DNA of 11,913 nucleotides from assembly GCA_937888775.1 (NCBI GenBank), contig CALAQT010000472.1:1-11913 (forward strand), given 5' to 3'. Numbering within the stretch: the stretch's first letter is position 1; every line of letters begins with the position of its first letter. The notes under the pieces were generated by a model. It worked only from the letters and a program-made list of their open reading frames with translations, was not told the DNA's origin and ran no database searches. This document shows, piece by piece, positions 1 to 5,762 of the stretch. The translations under genes and the position numbers were made by a program. Origin of the DNA: an uncultured Actinomycetes bacterium (lineage in GTDB: Bacteria > Actinomycetota > Thermoleophilia > Solirubrobacterales > Solirubrobacteraceae).

Positions 1-1
1 G

Positions 2-655
2 AGCGTACGGCGGTTGCGGCAGCGGATCTTCACGGCGTCGCAGGCGGGGGACCTTCCAAGGGTCCGCAGTCTGCAGAGGTTGATGCTCCGTTCGCGCGCG
101 AACACGCTGGTCAGCGTGCGGCGGGTGACGGAGCGCAATGCCGGCCGCTTGACGGCGGGCGTGGACGGCGAGGTGGTGCTGACCCCCGAGGCCAAGGCTG
201 ACTTGGCTGAGCGGGTGCAGCGCAGTTCCGATCCGTTCGTGGCCCTGCCGGTCAGGCGGGTGTACATCCCGAAGAGGGGCAGCAGCGCGAAGCGGCGTCC
301 GCTCGGCATTCCCGTGATTTTCGACAGGTGCCATCAGGCACGGGTCGTCAACGCGTTGGAGCCCGAGTGGGAGGCGCGGTTCGAGCCGAGGTTGTATGGG
401 TTTCGGCCCGGCCGCGGCTGCCATGACGCGATCGAAGCGATCTACTGGACAGCCAAGGGCAGAAGCCCGAAGCGCCAATGGGCGCTGGACGCGGACCTGG
501 CGGCGGCGTTTGATCGGATCGCTCACGATCACATCCTGGCCATGCTTGGCAGTTTCCCCGCGAGGGGAATGGTCCGGCAGTGGCTGAAGGCGGGTGTGGT
601 CGAGAACGGTCGGCTGCACCGACTGAGGAGGGAACTCCTCAGGGCGGGGTGGTGA
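2..655 (+). pseudogene. ltrA: Group II intron reverse transcriptase/maturase, 5' fragment (frameshifted and disrupted)
   Basis: This is the N-terminal part of the intron-encoded RT. It is open from base 2 with no real start in the window; the ATG at 14 is internal, since VRRLRQRIF is normal family sequence. The RT N-terminal region (LMLRSRANTL, GVDG) is followed by fingers and palm: VYIPKRGSSAKRRPLGIP, LYGFRPGRGCHDAI, and ALDADLAAAFDRI with the first catalytic Asp. After LHR (about 617-621) the frame breaks. One base is missing around 620-622, so the family sequence TEEGTPQGG continues only in the next frame (622-648). The shifted frame ends at a TGA (653-655) made by the element junction. 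The rest of the RT resumes at 2862. Both the frameshift and the insertion disable the gene. The frameshift could be a sequencing error; the insertion is certain from its repeats. Confidence 0.9.
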
Positions 656-678
656 CTGCTCCCACGCAATCGCAAACT
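640..678 (+). other. attL junction of the serine-recombinase element
   Basis: The left half is host RT sequence, including GGGGTG. Then come the GT core (652-653) and the element arm GACTGCTCCCACGCAA (654-669). An outer AACT at 675-678, positions 22-25 from the core, has its mirror image at the same distance in the right end (AGTT, 2837-2840). This fits an inner and an outer recombinase contact in each half-site. The boundaries were deduced by comparing both ends and the restored RT codons. Confidence 0.85.
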
Positions 679-749
679 TCGAGTTTGAGCGCACGATTTC
701 GCGTTTGGTGAGAAGGAGTCGGCCGTGACGTGTAGTACTCAACGGACTG

Positions 750-1097
750 ATGGCCAGCCGCCGAGCGTATGCCGACGAGTACGCGGTTCGGGTGAACCGC
801 GCGGTCGAGTTGTTGGTCGATCGTTCGCCCGCGGATGCGGTGCGGGCGCTGCAGGCAGAGCATGCGTTGTCCGAGCGCCAGGCGCGTCGTTACGTGAACG
901 CGGCGCTGGATCGGCCGGAGGGCGTCGTGGTGCCGGAGCGCTCGGTTGTGTTCACGGTTCGGTTGGCGCCGTCGTTGATCGCTGGTCTGCGCCAGCGTGC
1001 GGACTCGCGTGGGCTGACGTTGAGCGCGACGGTCGCGGAGGCGGTGAGGCTGTATCTCGGTCAGGCGCGCGAGCGGCACGGTGGCAAGGCGCGTTGA
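750..1097 (+). CDS. Small ribbon-helix-helix-like DNA-binding protein, accessory gene of the element
   Basis: This is a 115-residue basic protein that I cannot name. Residues about 26-52 (SPADAVRALQ...SERQARRYV) look like a helix-turn-helix. Residues 66-104 (VVFTVRL, then two amphipathic helices with GLTLSATVAEAV) have the strand-helix-helix pattern of MetJ/Arc-type ribbon-helix-helix proteins. It is the first gene inside the element, upstream of the recombinase and overlapping the next small ORF by 17 bases. ATG 750 is the first start after an in-frame TGA at 726-728. An AAGGAG at 713-718 is too far away for it, so the start signal is weak. From position and fold it may regulate the recombinase or control recombination direction; that is inference. 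A forward ORF from GTG 725 in another frame has the better ribosome site but no protein-like features. Confidence 0.75.
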   Translation: MASRRAYADEYAVRVNRAVELLVDRSPADAVRALQAEHALSERQARRYVNAALDRPEGVVVPERSVVFTVRLAPSLIAGLRQRADSRGLTLSATVAEAVRLYLGQARERHGGKAR

Positions 1098-1329
1098 GAT
1101 CGAGTTCGTCGGTGATCGGCTGGCTGGGGCGCGGCTGGCGCAGGCGTACGGGATCGCGGTGCCTGAGCGGCGCCGAGTGACAGACAACGACCGAAGGAGT
1201 GAGGATGAGCGAGTTGATCTCGCCGGTGGACGGGCGGACGGGCCGGGTGGCGGCGATCTACGCCCGGGTGTCCTCCGAGCGCCAGCGCCAGGACGAGACG
1301 ATTCAAAGCCAGACCGTCGGGCTGCGTGA
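1081..1329 (+). CDS. Small hypothetical protein between the RHH-like gene and the recombinase
   Basis: This is an 82-residue ORF from GTG 1081. It overlaps the end of the upstream gene by 17 bases and runs about 125 bases into the recombinase gene in another frame. The first 35 residues (RVEIEFVGDRLAGARLAQAYGIAVPERRR) look protein-like and fill the otherwise unexplained 1098-1204 interval. The remainder, rich in Gly, Pro and Arg, is what an out-of-frame reading of recombinase sequence gives. I do not recognise a family. The tight overlaps suggest translational coupling within a three-gene operon. It could also be a truncated gene whose end was lost, or chance. Confidence 0.45.
   Translation: MARRVEIEFVGDRLAGARLAQAYGIAVPERRRVTDNDRRSEDERVDLAGGRADGPGGGDLRPGVLRAPAPGRDDSKPDRRAA
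1193..1199 (+). promoter_or_regulatory. Ribosome binding site of the recombinase
   Basis: GAAGGAG at 1193-1199 lies five bases before ATG 1205, an ideal spacing. This favours ATG 1205 over the GTG at 1199, which would sit inside the site itself. Confidence 0.7.
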
Positions 1330-3031
1330 GCTCGCCGCGGCGCGCGGGCTGCTGGTCTGCGAGGACCTGGTGTTCGAGGACGAGGGGTTCTCCGGCGCGA
1401 CGCTTCAGCGCCCGGCGCTGGAGCGTCTGCGCGACCGCGCCGCGGAAGCAGCGTTCGAGGTGCTGCTGTGCCACGCGCCCGATCGCCTCGCGCGCCGCTA
1501 CGCCTACCAGGTGCTGCTGCTTGAGGAGTTCGCCCGTGTCGGCGTTGAGGTGTGCTTCGCGAAAGAGCCCGAGCGGGGCGCCACGCCCGAGGACGAGTTG
1601 TTGCGCCAGTTCCAGGGGATGATCGCCGAGTATGAGCGTGCGCAGATCGCCGAGCGCACCCGGCGCGGCAAGCTGCATCGCGCGCGCGGGGGCTCGCAAG
1701 CGGTGCTGTCCGCCGCGCCCTACGGATACCGCTACGTCAAGAAAGCAGAGCACTGTGATGCGTATTGGGAGATCGATGAGCTCGAGGCCCAAGTCGTGCG
1801 CGAAGTGTTCGCCCGCTACGTCGATCGGAGCGCTTCGATCGGCGAGCTTGCCCGGTGGCTGACCGAGCGTGGCGTGCCCACGCGGACGGGCAAGAGCGTG
1901 TGGGATCGCTCGACGGTGTGGGCGATGCTACGCAACCCCGCCTACCGCGGGCAGGCCGCGTTCGGCAAGACCAAGACGTCTGAGCGCCACGGCGCGCCGA
2001 CGCGCACCACCCGCGCTCGCGGTGAGCGTCACGGCCGCCGCCTAACCCGCCAGGACCAGCCGGCCGAGAAGTGGACGCTGATCCCGGTGCCGGCGATCGT
2101 CAGCGAGCAGACCTTCGAGCTCGCCCAAGCCCGGCTGGTCGACAACGCGCGGTTCTCGCGACGCAACACCAAGCAGCTGACGCTGCTACAAGGCGTGCTG
2201 GTCTGCCGCGAGTGCGGCTACTCCTGCTACCGCACCTCTACGCGCACGAGCAACAAACGGATCTCGTATTACCGCTGCATCGGCCAAGACGGCTGGCGCC
2301 ACGTCGACGGGAAGGTCTGCACAAGCCGCCCGGTCCGCGCCGACGAGCTCGACCCGCTCGTCTGGGGAGAAGTCAGACGCCTGCTCGAGAACCCCGAGCT
2401 GGTGCGCACCGAGATCGACCGCCGACTCGCCGCTCTACGTACCGAGCACCCCACCGCCCGGCGCCGCGAGACGCTCGAGCGCGACCTCACCCGCGCCGAG
2501 GCCGCAATCGCGCGGCTGATCGAGGCCTACCAAGAACAGCTCATCTCGCTCGACGAGCTCCGCGCCCGCACCCCCGAACTGCGCAAACGCCAGACCGCGC
2601 TGCGCGCACAGCTCGACGCGCTCGACGCCGAACTGCACGACGCCGAAACCTACCTCAAGCTCGCCGACACCCTCGAAGGGTTCCTCGGCCGCCTCCACGA
2701 CGGCCTGGACCAGCTCGACATCGCCGAACAACAGCGCATCCTGCGGCTCGTCGTCCGCGAGGTCCTGATCGGCGACGACGACGACACGATCACCATCCGC
2801 CACTCGATCCCCACCCCCACAGACCCCGACAAGCCGAGTTACCTTTTGCGTGGGAGCAGTCGTCAGCCCCGTGCTGCTGAACGTCGCCCTGCACGGGATG
2901 GAGCAGGCCGCCGGAGTCCGCTACCGAACGACCGGCAGACACGCCGGAAAGACGGAGGCGAACTCCCCGGTGCTGATCAGATACGCCGACGACCTCGTCG
3001 CCCTCTGCCACTCCAGGCAGGAAGCGATTGA
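1205..3031 (+). CDS. Large serine recombinase (resolvase/invertase superfamily) with host-encoded C-terminal tail
   Basis: This is a 608-residue site-specific recombinase. The catalytic domain (about 14-155) has YARVSSERQ with nucleophile Ser23, EGFSGATLQRPAL, and the Arg-rich catalytic motif PDRLARR (92-98). The recombinase domain starts near APYGYRYV (171) and includes GKSVWDRSTVWAMLRNPAYRG. A zinc ribbon follows, with CRECG (334-338) and later Cys358 and Cys372. A long charged coiled-coil (about 420-485) and a conserved end (RILRLVVREVLIG...HSIP) complete it. The gene has no stop inside the element. Codon 553 spans the crossover point and the last 55 residues are interrupted-RT sequence in another frame. 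Joined as a circle, the same frame would instead run into the left end and stop at 726-728, giving about 577 residues. It should catalyse integration at, and excision from, the flanking GT sites. ATG 1205 is chosen for its ribosome site. Confidence 0.93.
   Translation: MSELISPVDGRTGRVAAIYARVSSERQRQDETIQSQTVGLRELAAARGLLVCEDLVFEDEGFSGATLQRPALERLRDRAAEAAFEVLLCHAPDRLARRYAYQVLLLEEFARVGVEVCFAKEPERGATPEDELLRQFQGMIAEYERAQIAERTRRGKLHRARGGSQAVLSAAPYGYRYVKKAEHCDAYWEIDELEAQVVREVFARYVDRSASIGELARWLTERGVPTRTGKSVWDRSTVWAMLRNPAYRGQAAFGKTKTSERHGAPTRTTRARGERHGRRLTRQDQPAEKWTLIPVPAIVSEQTFELAQARLVDNARFSRRNTKQLTLLQGVLVCRECGYSCYRTSTRTSNKRISYYRCIGQDGWRHVDGKVCTSRPVRADELDPLVWGEVRRLLENPELVRTEIDRRLAALRTEHPTARRRETLERDLTRAEAAIARLIEAYQEQLISLDELRARTPELRKRQTALRAQLDALDAELHDAETYLKLADTLEGFLGRLHDGLDQLDIAEQQRILRLVVREVLIGDDDDTITIRHSIPTPTDPDKPSYLLRGSSRQPRAAERRPARDGAGRRSPLPNDRQTRRKDGGELPGADQIRRRPRRPLPLQAGSD
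2837..2874 (+). other. attR junction of the serine-recombinase element
   Basis: AGTT at 2837-2840, then TTGCGTGGGAGCAGTC (2846-2861), the GT core (2862-2863) and host RT sequence beginning CAGCCCC. The arm is the exact reverse complement of the left-end arm. The two host flanks also mirror each other weakly: GGGGTG on the left, and CAGCCCC on the right whose complement is GGGGCTG. This is expected of an attB site bound by a recombinase dimer. Confidence 0.85.
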
Positions 3032-3869
3032 GGTCAAGGCACGGCTTGCCGCGTGGCTGACGCCCAGAGGCCTGGCCTTCAACGAGGACAAGACGCGCGT
3101 CGTCACCCTCGACGAGGGCTTCGACTTCCTGGGATTCAACGTCCGCCGATACCACGGCAAGCTGCTGATCAAGCCGAGCAAGGCGGCCGTCAGACGGATC
3201 CGGAAACGGCTCGCGACCGAGCTGCGGTCCCTGCGCGGGGCCAACGCTCAGGCGGTGATCAAACGCCTCAACCCCATCATCCGGGGCTGGGCGGCCTACT
3301 ACCGGACGCAGGTAACCAGCGAGACGTTCGGCAAGCTGGATCACTACCTGTGGAAGCTCACCTACAAATGGGCGACCTTCAGCCACGAGAACAAGTCGGC
3401 GTCCTGGGTCTTCGCCCGGTACTTCGCCAAGTTCAACCAGTCCAGGCAAGACCGATGGGTGTTCGGCGACCGCAACAGCGGCGCGTACATGCACCGGTTC
3501 GCCTGGACCCACATCGTCCGACACGAGATCGTCAAGAGCGGAGCGTCCCCCGACGACCCCGCCCTCGGCGACTACTGGGCCCGGCGACAGAGCAAGACAC
3601 CCCTGCCGATCAACAACACCACCGGACGGCTACTCGCCGCCCAGAACGGTCGTTGCCCGATCTGCAAGGCCACGCTCCCGACCGCCGAGCCACGGCCACA
3701 AACCCCACGCGAGTGGGAACACTGGCTGACGAGCACCCGCAACACGATCACCATCGTCACGCAGGTGACCAGCACGTCGGATGAGGCTGAACTCCGTCTC
3801 ATACACGCCCACTGCCACAACAGAGACCCGGCACTTCTGCCCGCCTACAAGCCAACCGGGCTTGCTTGA
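2850..3869 (+). pseudogene. ltrA: Group II intron reverse transcriptase/maturase, 3' fragment
   Basis: This is the C-terminal part of the intron RT, true RT sequence from 2862 on. The GTG at 2850 lies in the element's terminal repeat and is probably not a native start. VVSPVLLN is followed by the catalytic YADD at residues 45-48, and the thumb/maturase X domain includes GWAAYYRTQV and LWKLTYKWA. An HNH-type endonuclease region follows, with CPIC (269-272) and HAHCHNR (319-325). The protein ends PTGLA, and its stop overlaps domain V. From 2862 to 3869 I see no frameshift or stop. Together with the 5' fragment it makes one RT whose fingers/palm are split from the YADD-containing palm, so neither half should work alone. 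Excision of the element would rejoin the halves, but the one-base deletion near 620 would still break the frame. Confidence 0.9.
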
Positions 3870-3902
3870 GCCGGATGCATTGAAAGGTGCACGTCCTGGT
3901 TC
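3868..3902 (+). ncRNA. Group II intron domain V
   Basis: This is the catalytic hairpin. The lower stem GAGCCGGA (3868-3875) pairs with TCC-T-GGTTC (3894-3902). A two-base bulge CG (3892-3893) follows, then an upper stem TGCATT/GGTGCA capped by a GAAA tetraloop (3882-3885). The AGC triad is at 3869-3871. The usual form is 34 nt. This copy has one extra T at 3897, which must bulge from the lower stem and could weaken catalysis. The first two bases are shared with the RT stop codon. Confidence 0.9.
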
Positions 3903-3905
3903 TGA

Positions 3906-3943
3906 GGGGGGCCCGGCGCGGCAACGCGCCGGGCCTACCCGAC
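3906..3943 (+). ncRNA. Group II intron domain VI and 3' splice boundary
   Basis: A perfect 11-bp GC hairpin (3910-3920 with 3925-3935) has a GCAA tetraloop. It is followed by TACCCGAC, where A3937 is the likely bulged branch-point adenosine above a GGG/CCC basal stem. The intron most likely ends at 3943. The exact last base is inferred, because the upstream exon is not in the window. Confidence 0.75.
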
Positions 3944-4191
3944 CCAGGGGGCTGTGCTGGCCTGACTGCTCCTCTGCTACCCGGGTCGCCCGGAGGAGAA
4001 GCCGCGAACGACGCATTTGAGGCCGATGACGCGCCTGGTGGTTCGTGAGACCAGCTGTCTCGCCGGGGGGGCGACCAACCAGGCCGCCGGCGATTTGAGT
4101 CACGTTTTCGTCCTCAAACCGGGACGGTAGAGACGAGCGCGGATCGAGCTGCGTGGCGTGAGACGTTCCTGGCGGTCGGGTGTAAGTACTT
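3944..4191. other. 3' exon-side sequence without a recognisable gene
   Basis: About 250 bases directly downstream of the intron contain no convincing coding frame. Two separated inverted repeats are visible: GGTCGCCC (from 3978) with GGGCGACC (to 4074), and TTTGAG (4094-4099) with CTCAAA (4113-4118). Neither is followed by a T-run, so I do not call a terminator. Confidence 0.5.
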
Positions 4192-4362
4192 GTGCGACGG
4201 TGGAACTCCGGGGCCGAGGGGGCGGTGACGCCGCCTAACATCCCTGAACCTACGCTGTTCCGGCCGGAGGACTGGGCCGCAAACGCTTGCGCCGAGATGA
4301 TCCGATTCTTCCTCCAGCATCAGTCGCCTCACGCTGCCGCCGGAGCAGCCCAAGAAGCCTAG
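4192..4362 (+). pseudogene. Possible C-terminal remnant of an alpha/beta-hydrolase-type protein
   Basis: A short frame after an in-frame TAA (4183-4185) runs to TAG 4360-4362. Its end (PEPTLFRPEDWAANACAEMI then RFFLQHQ) resembles the C-terminal helix of secreted esterase/PHB-depolymerase-like hydrolases, where an acidic and aromatic stretch leads into an F-F-x-x-H helix. No catalytic motif or clear ribosome site is present. If real it is only a tail. The resemblance is from memory and weak, and it could be a chance open frame in GC-rich DNA. Confidence 0.25.
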
Positions 4363-4401
4363 AAAGTGTTCTCAACTGCCTCGGGCTGCTACTAAACTAT
4401 T

Positions 4402-4426
4402 TGCAAGATCGCAGCTAATCTGCAAG
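4402..4426 (+). promoter_or_regulatory. Direct repeat of TGCAAG upstream of the PhaC-like gene
   Basis: TGCAAG occurs at 4402-4407 and 4421-4426, 19 bases apart. It lies in the most AT-rich part of the leader (TACTAAACTATTTG just upstream), 38-62 bases before the start codon. The position suits an operator or promoter element. No specific regulator can be named from the sequence. Confidence 0.3.
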
Positions 4427-4463
4427 CACGTAGGAAGCCTCACAGGCGAGACGAAAGGCAACC

Positions 4464-5690
4464 ATGCCCAACAACGCGACGACAACACCGCCGCCGGGGA
4501 AGGCGAAGCTAGACCACGGACGTGATCGTGTGGATGCAGCCGGGCTCGGGCCGCTCGGGATTCTCGACTACGACGGTCCGGAGACGATCCGCATCAGGAA
4601 GTACGCCACCGGCACACACGTACTGCTGGAGGAGCTCGGGGTCGAGACGGGAGCTACGCCTCGAGAGGTGGTGTGGACCAAGAACCGGGCCTGTCTTTAC
4701 CGCTACCGCGGCGCCGAAGATGGTGGCGGCAAGAGACGACGGGTCCCGATATTGCTGCTCTACGGTTTCGTGCTCAAGCCCTACATCCTGGATCTGGTGC
4801 CGGGTAACAGCCTGGTGGAGCATCTGGTGGGCGAGGGCTTTGACGTCTACCTGTTCGATTTCGGTATTCCCAGCGCCGAGGACTCGGGGTTGTCGCTCGA
4901 GGACCTGGTCCTGGACTACATACCGGGTGCGATCCAGGAGGTTCTCAAAGCCTCTGACGCCACCGAGATCAGCCTCTTCGGTCATTCTCAGGGCGGCACG
5001 CTGTCGGCCATGTACGCCTCCCTGTTTCCCGCGCGTCCTCTCAAGAACCTCGTCCTCTTCTCCGCGCCCACGGAGTTCGCGCCCAGAGACCCTGGTCCTT
5101 TCGGTCTCTGGACGCGTGCGACCCGCAACAGCGGGACGTTCTTTGACCCGGCTGTTGTACCGCGGTTCTTGGGCAATCTGCCGACAGATTCCGCCAGCGA
5201 GATGATCCAGTTGGCGGCCGCTTTGCAGGCCACCGCTGTCAGCAATGCCGTCCGGCCGTTCGGCGGCGCCTACGATGCAATATTGCGGAAGGCACAGGGG
5301 CTGGCCACGCGGGAGGTCTCGATGCGTTCGTGGTTGGCGGTGTGCAAGTGGGTCGATGACGCCGCACCCTTCCCGGGCGAGACCTTCCGGAGGTGGGTGA
5401 AGGACTTCTACCAGCGTGACCAGCTCGTCAAGGGACGGGTTGAGCTGCGCGGCAACAGGGTGGACCTGTCCAACATCACGTGCGCCGTGCTCAACGTCTC
5501 GGGCAAATGGGACTACGTCGTGCCCTCCTCCCAGACCAAGGCCACGACGGCGCTGGCGCAGAGCACAGACAAGGAATCGGTCTCCCTGGACGCCGGCCAC
5601 GTCGGCATGCTCGTCGGACCAGCAGCCGCGGCCAGCGTCTGGCCCCTCGTCCGCAAGTGGCTCGCGCCTCGCTCAGGCCAAATCGCCTGA
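4464..5690 (+). CDS. Class III PHA synthase-like alpha/beta hydrolase with Ser nucleophile
   Basis: This is a 408-residue protein matching the class III PhaC pattern: TPREVVWTKN (65-74), LKPYILDLVPGNSLVEHL (104-121), FDVYLFDFGIP (126-136) and LDYIPGAIQEVL. The lipase box is GHSQGG (173-178), then FRRWVKDFYQRDQLVKG (308-324), VSGKWDYVVP with Asp350, and DAGHVGMLVG with His379. The Asp-to-His spacing of 29 matches that known in class III synthases. True synthases have Cys in the lipase box; here it is Ser175, as in lipases. It may therefore be a hydrolase or acyltransferase derived from PhaC rather than a polymerase. It is longer than the usual 355 or so residues because of an N-terminal extension. 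No phaE or phasin gene is present. GAAAGG at 4453-4458 supports ATG 4464. It is convergent with the methyltransferase gene. Confidence 0.88.
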   Translation: MPNNATTTPPPGKAKLDHGRDRVDAAGLGPLGILDYDGPETIRIRKYATGTHVLLEELGVETGATPREVVWTKNRACLYRYRGAEDGGGKRRRVPILLLYGFVLKPYILDLVPGNSLVEHLVGEGFDVYLFDFGIPSAEDSGLSLEDLVLDYIPGAIQEVLKASDATEISLFGHSQGGTLSAMYASLFPARPLKNLVLFSAPTEFAPRDPGPFGLWTRATRNSGTFFDPAVVPRFLGNLPTDSASEMIQLAAALQATAVSNAVRPFGGAYDAILRKAQGLATREVSMRSWLAVCKWVDDAAPFPGETFRRWVKDFYQRDQLVKGRVELRGNRVDLSNITCAVLNVSGKWDYVVPSSQTKATTALAQSTDKESVSLDAGHVGMLVGPAAAASVWPLVRKWLAPRSGQIA

Positions 5691-5741
5691 CCGGGACTTC
5701 GCAGATGATCTCTGCGCCTCGGCCGGCGCTGTAGGAGGGCT

Positions 5742-5760
5742 GGAGTCCACAACTCCTCTT
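5742..5760. terminator. Weak hairpin between convergent genes
   Basis: GGAGT (5742-5746) pairs with ACTCC (5752-5756) across a five-base loop, followed by TCTT. A second small hairpin, GCAGA/TCTGC, sits at 5701-5715. They occupy the 72-bp gap between convergent genes where terminators are expected, but the stems are short and there is no long T-run. Confidence 0.25.
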
Positions 5761-5762
5761 GC

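Larger units (their letters stand above)
654..2863 (+). mobile_element. Minimal serine-recombinase integrating element inserted in the RT gene
   Basis: The element is bounded by perfect 16-bp inverted repeats, GACTGCTCCCACGCAA at 654-669 and its reverse complement at 2846-2861. The dinucleotide GT lies immediately outside each (652-653 and 2862-2863). Removing one GT plus the element rejoins the codons for GG-VV-SPVLLN of the RT in the correct local frame, so the ends are exact. A 2-bp duplicated core with palindromic arms is the signature of large serine recombinases, which exchange strands at a central dinucleotide. The cargo is only a ribbon-helix-helix-like gene, a small overlapping ORF and the recombinase, all in the direction of the interrupted gene. 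No passenger gene is visible. It differs from a DDE insertion sequence, which would give a longer target duplication. Confidence 0.88.
1..3943 (+). mobile_element. Group II intron, 3' part, interrupted by a serine-recombinase element
   Basis: The window opens inside a bacterial group II intron. What is present is the intron-encoded reverse transcriptase/maturase ORF (in two pieces), then ribozyme domain V at 3868-3902 and domain VI at 3906-3943. The RT stop codon overlaps the first bases of domain V, and the ORF ends in PTGLA, as I recall for a common actinobacterial intron family. The 5' end and domains I-III lie upstream of the window. The likely 3' splice boundary is after the GAC at 3941-3943, just past the branch-point bulge. 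The 2.2-kb insertion at 654-2863 lies within the ORF carried by domain IV, a loop not needed for the catalytic core. The intron RNA might therefore still splice if a maturase is supplied in trans; that is inference. Confidence 0.85.

Noticed and set aside
725..1180. Forward 151-residue ORF from GTG 725 with a good AAGGAG site
   Set aside because: Composition is Gly/Arg/Ala-rich with no motif; the overlapping frame from 750 has clear ribbon-helix-helix-like features.
2790..3524. Long minus-strand ORF across the attR junction
   Set aside because: Shadow of the recombinase end and RT; no recognisable domain.
3964..3972. GACTGCTCC just after the intron matches the first nine bases of the element's terminal repeat
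   Set aside because: The match ends there, with no GT-flanked partner and no outer AACT; a nine-base match may be chance.
4509..5600. 363-residue minus-strand ORF opposite the PhaC-like gene
   Set aside because: The plus strand has full family motifs and a catalytic triad; the minus reading is a GC-rich shadow.
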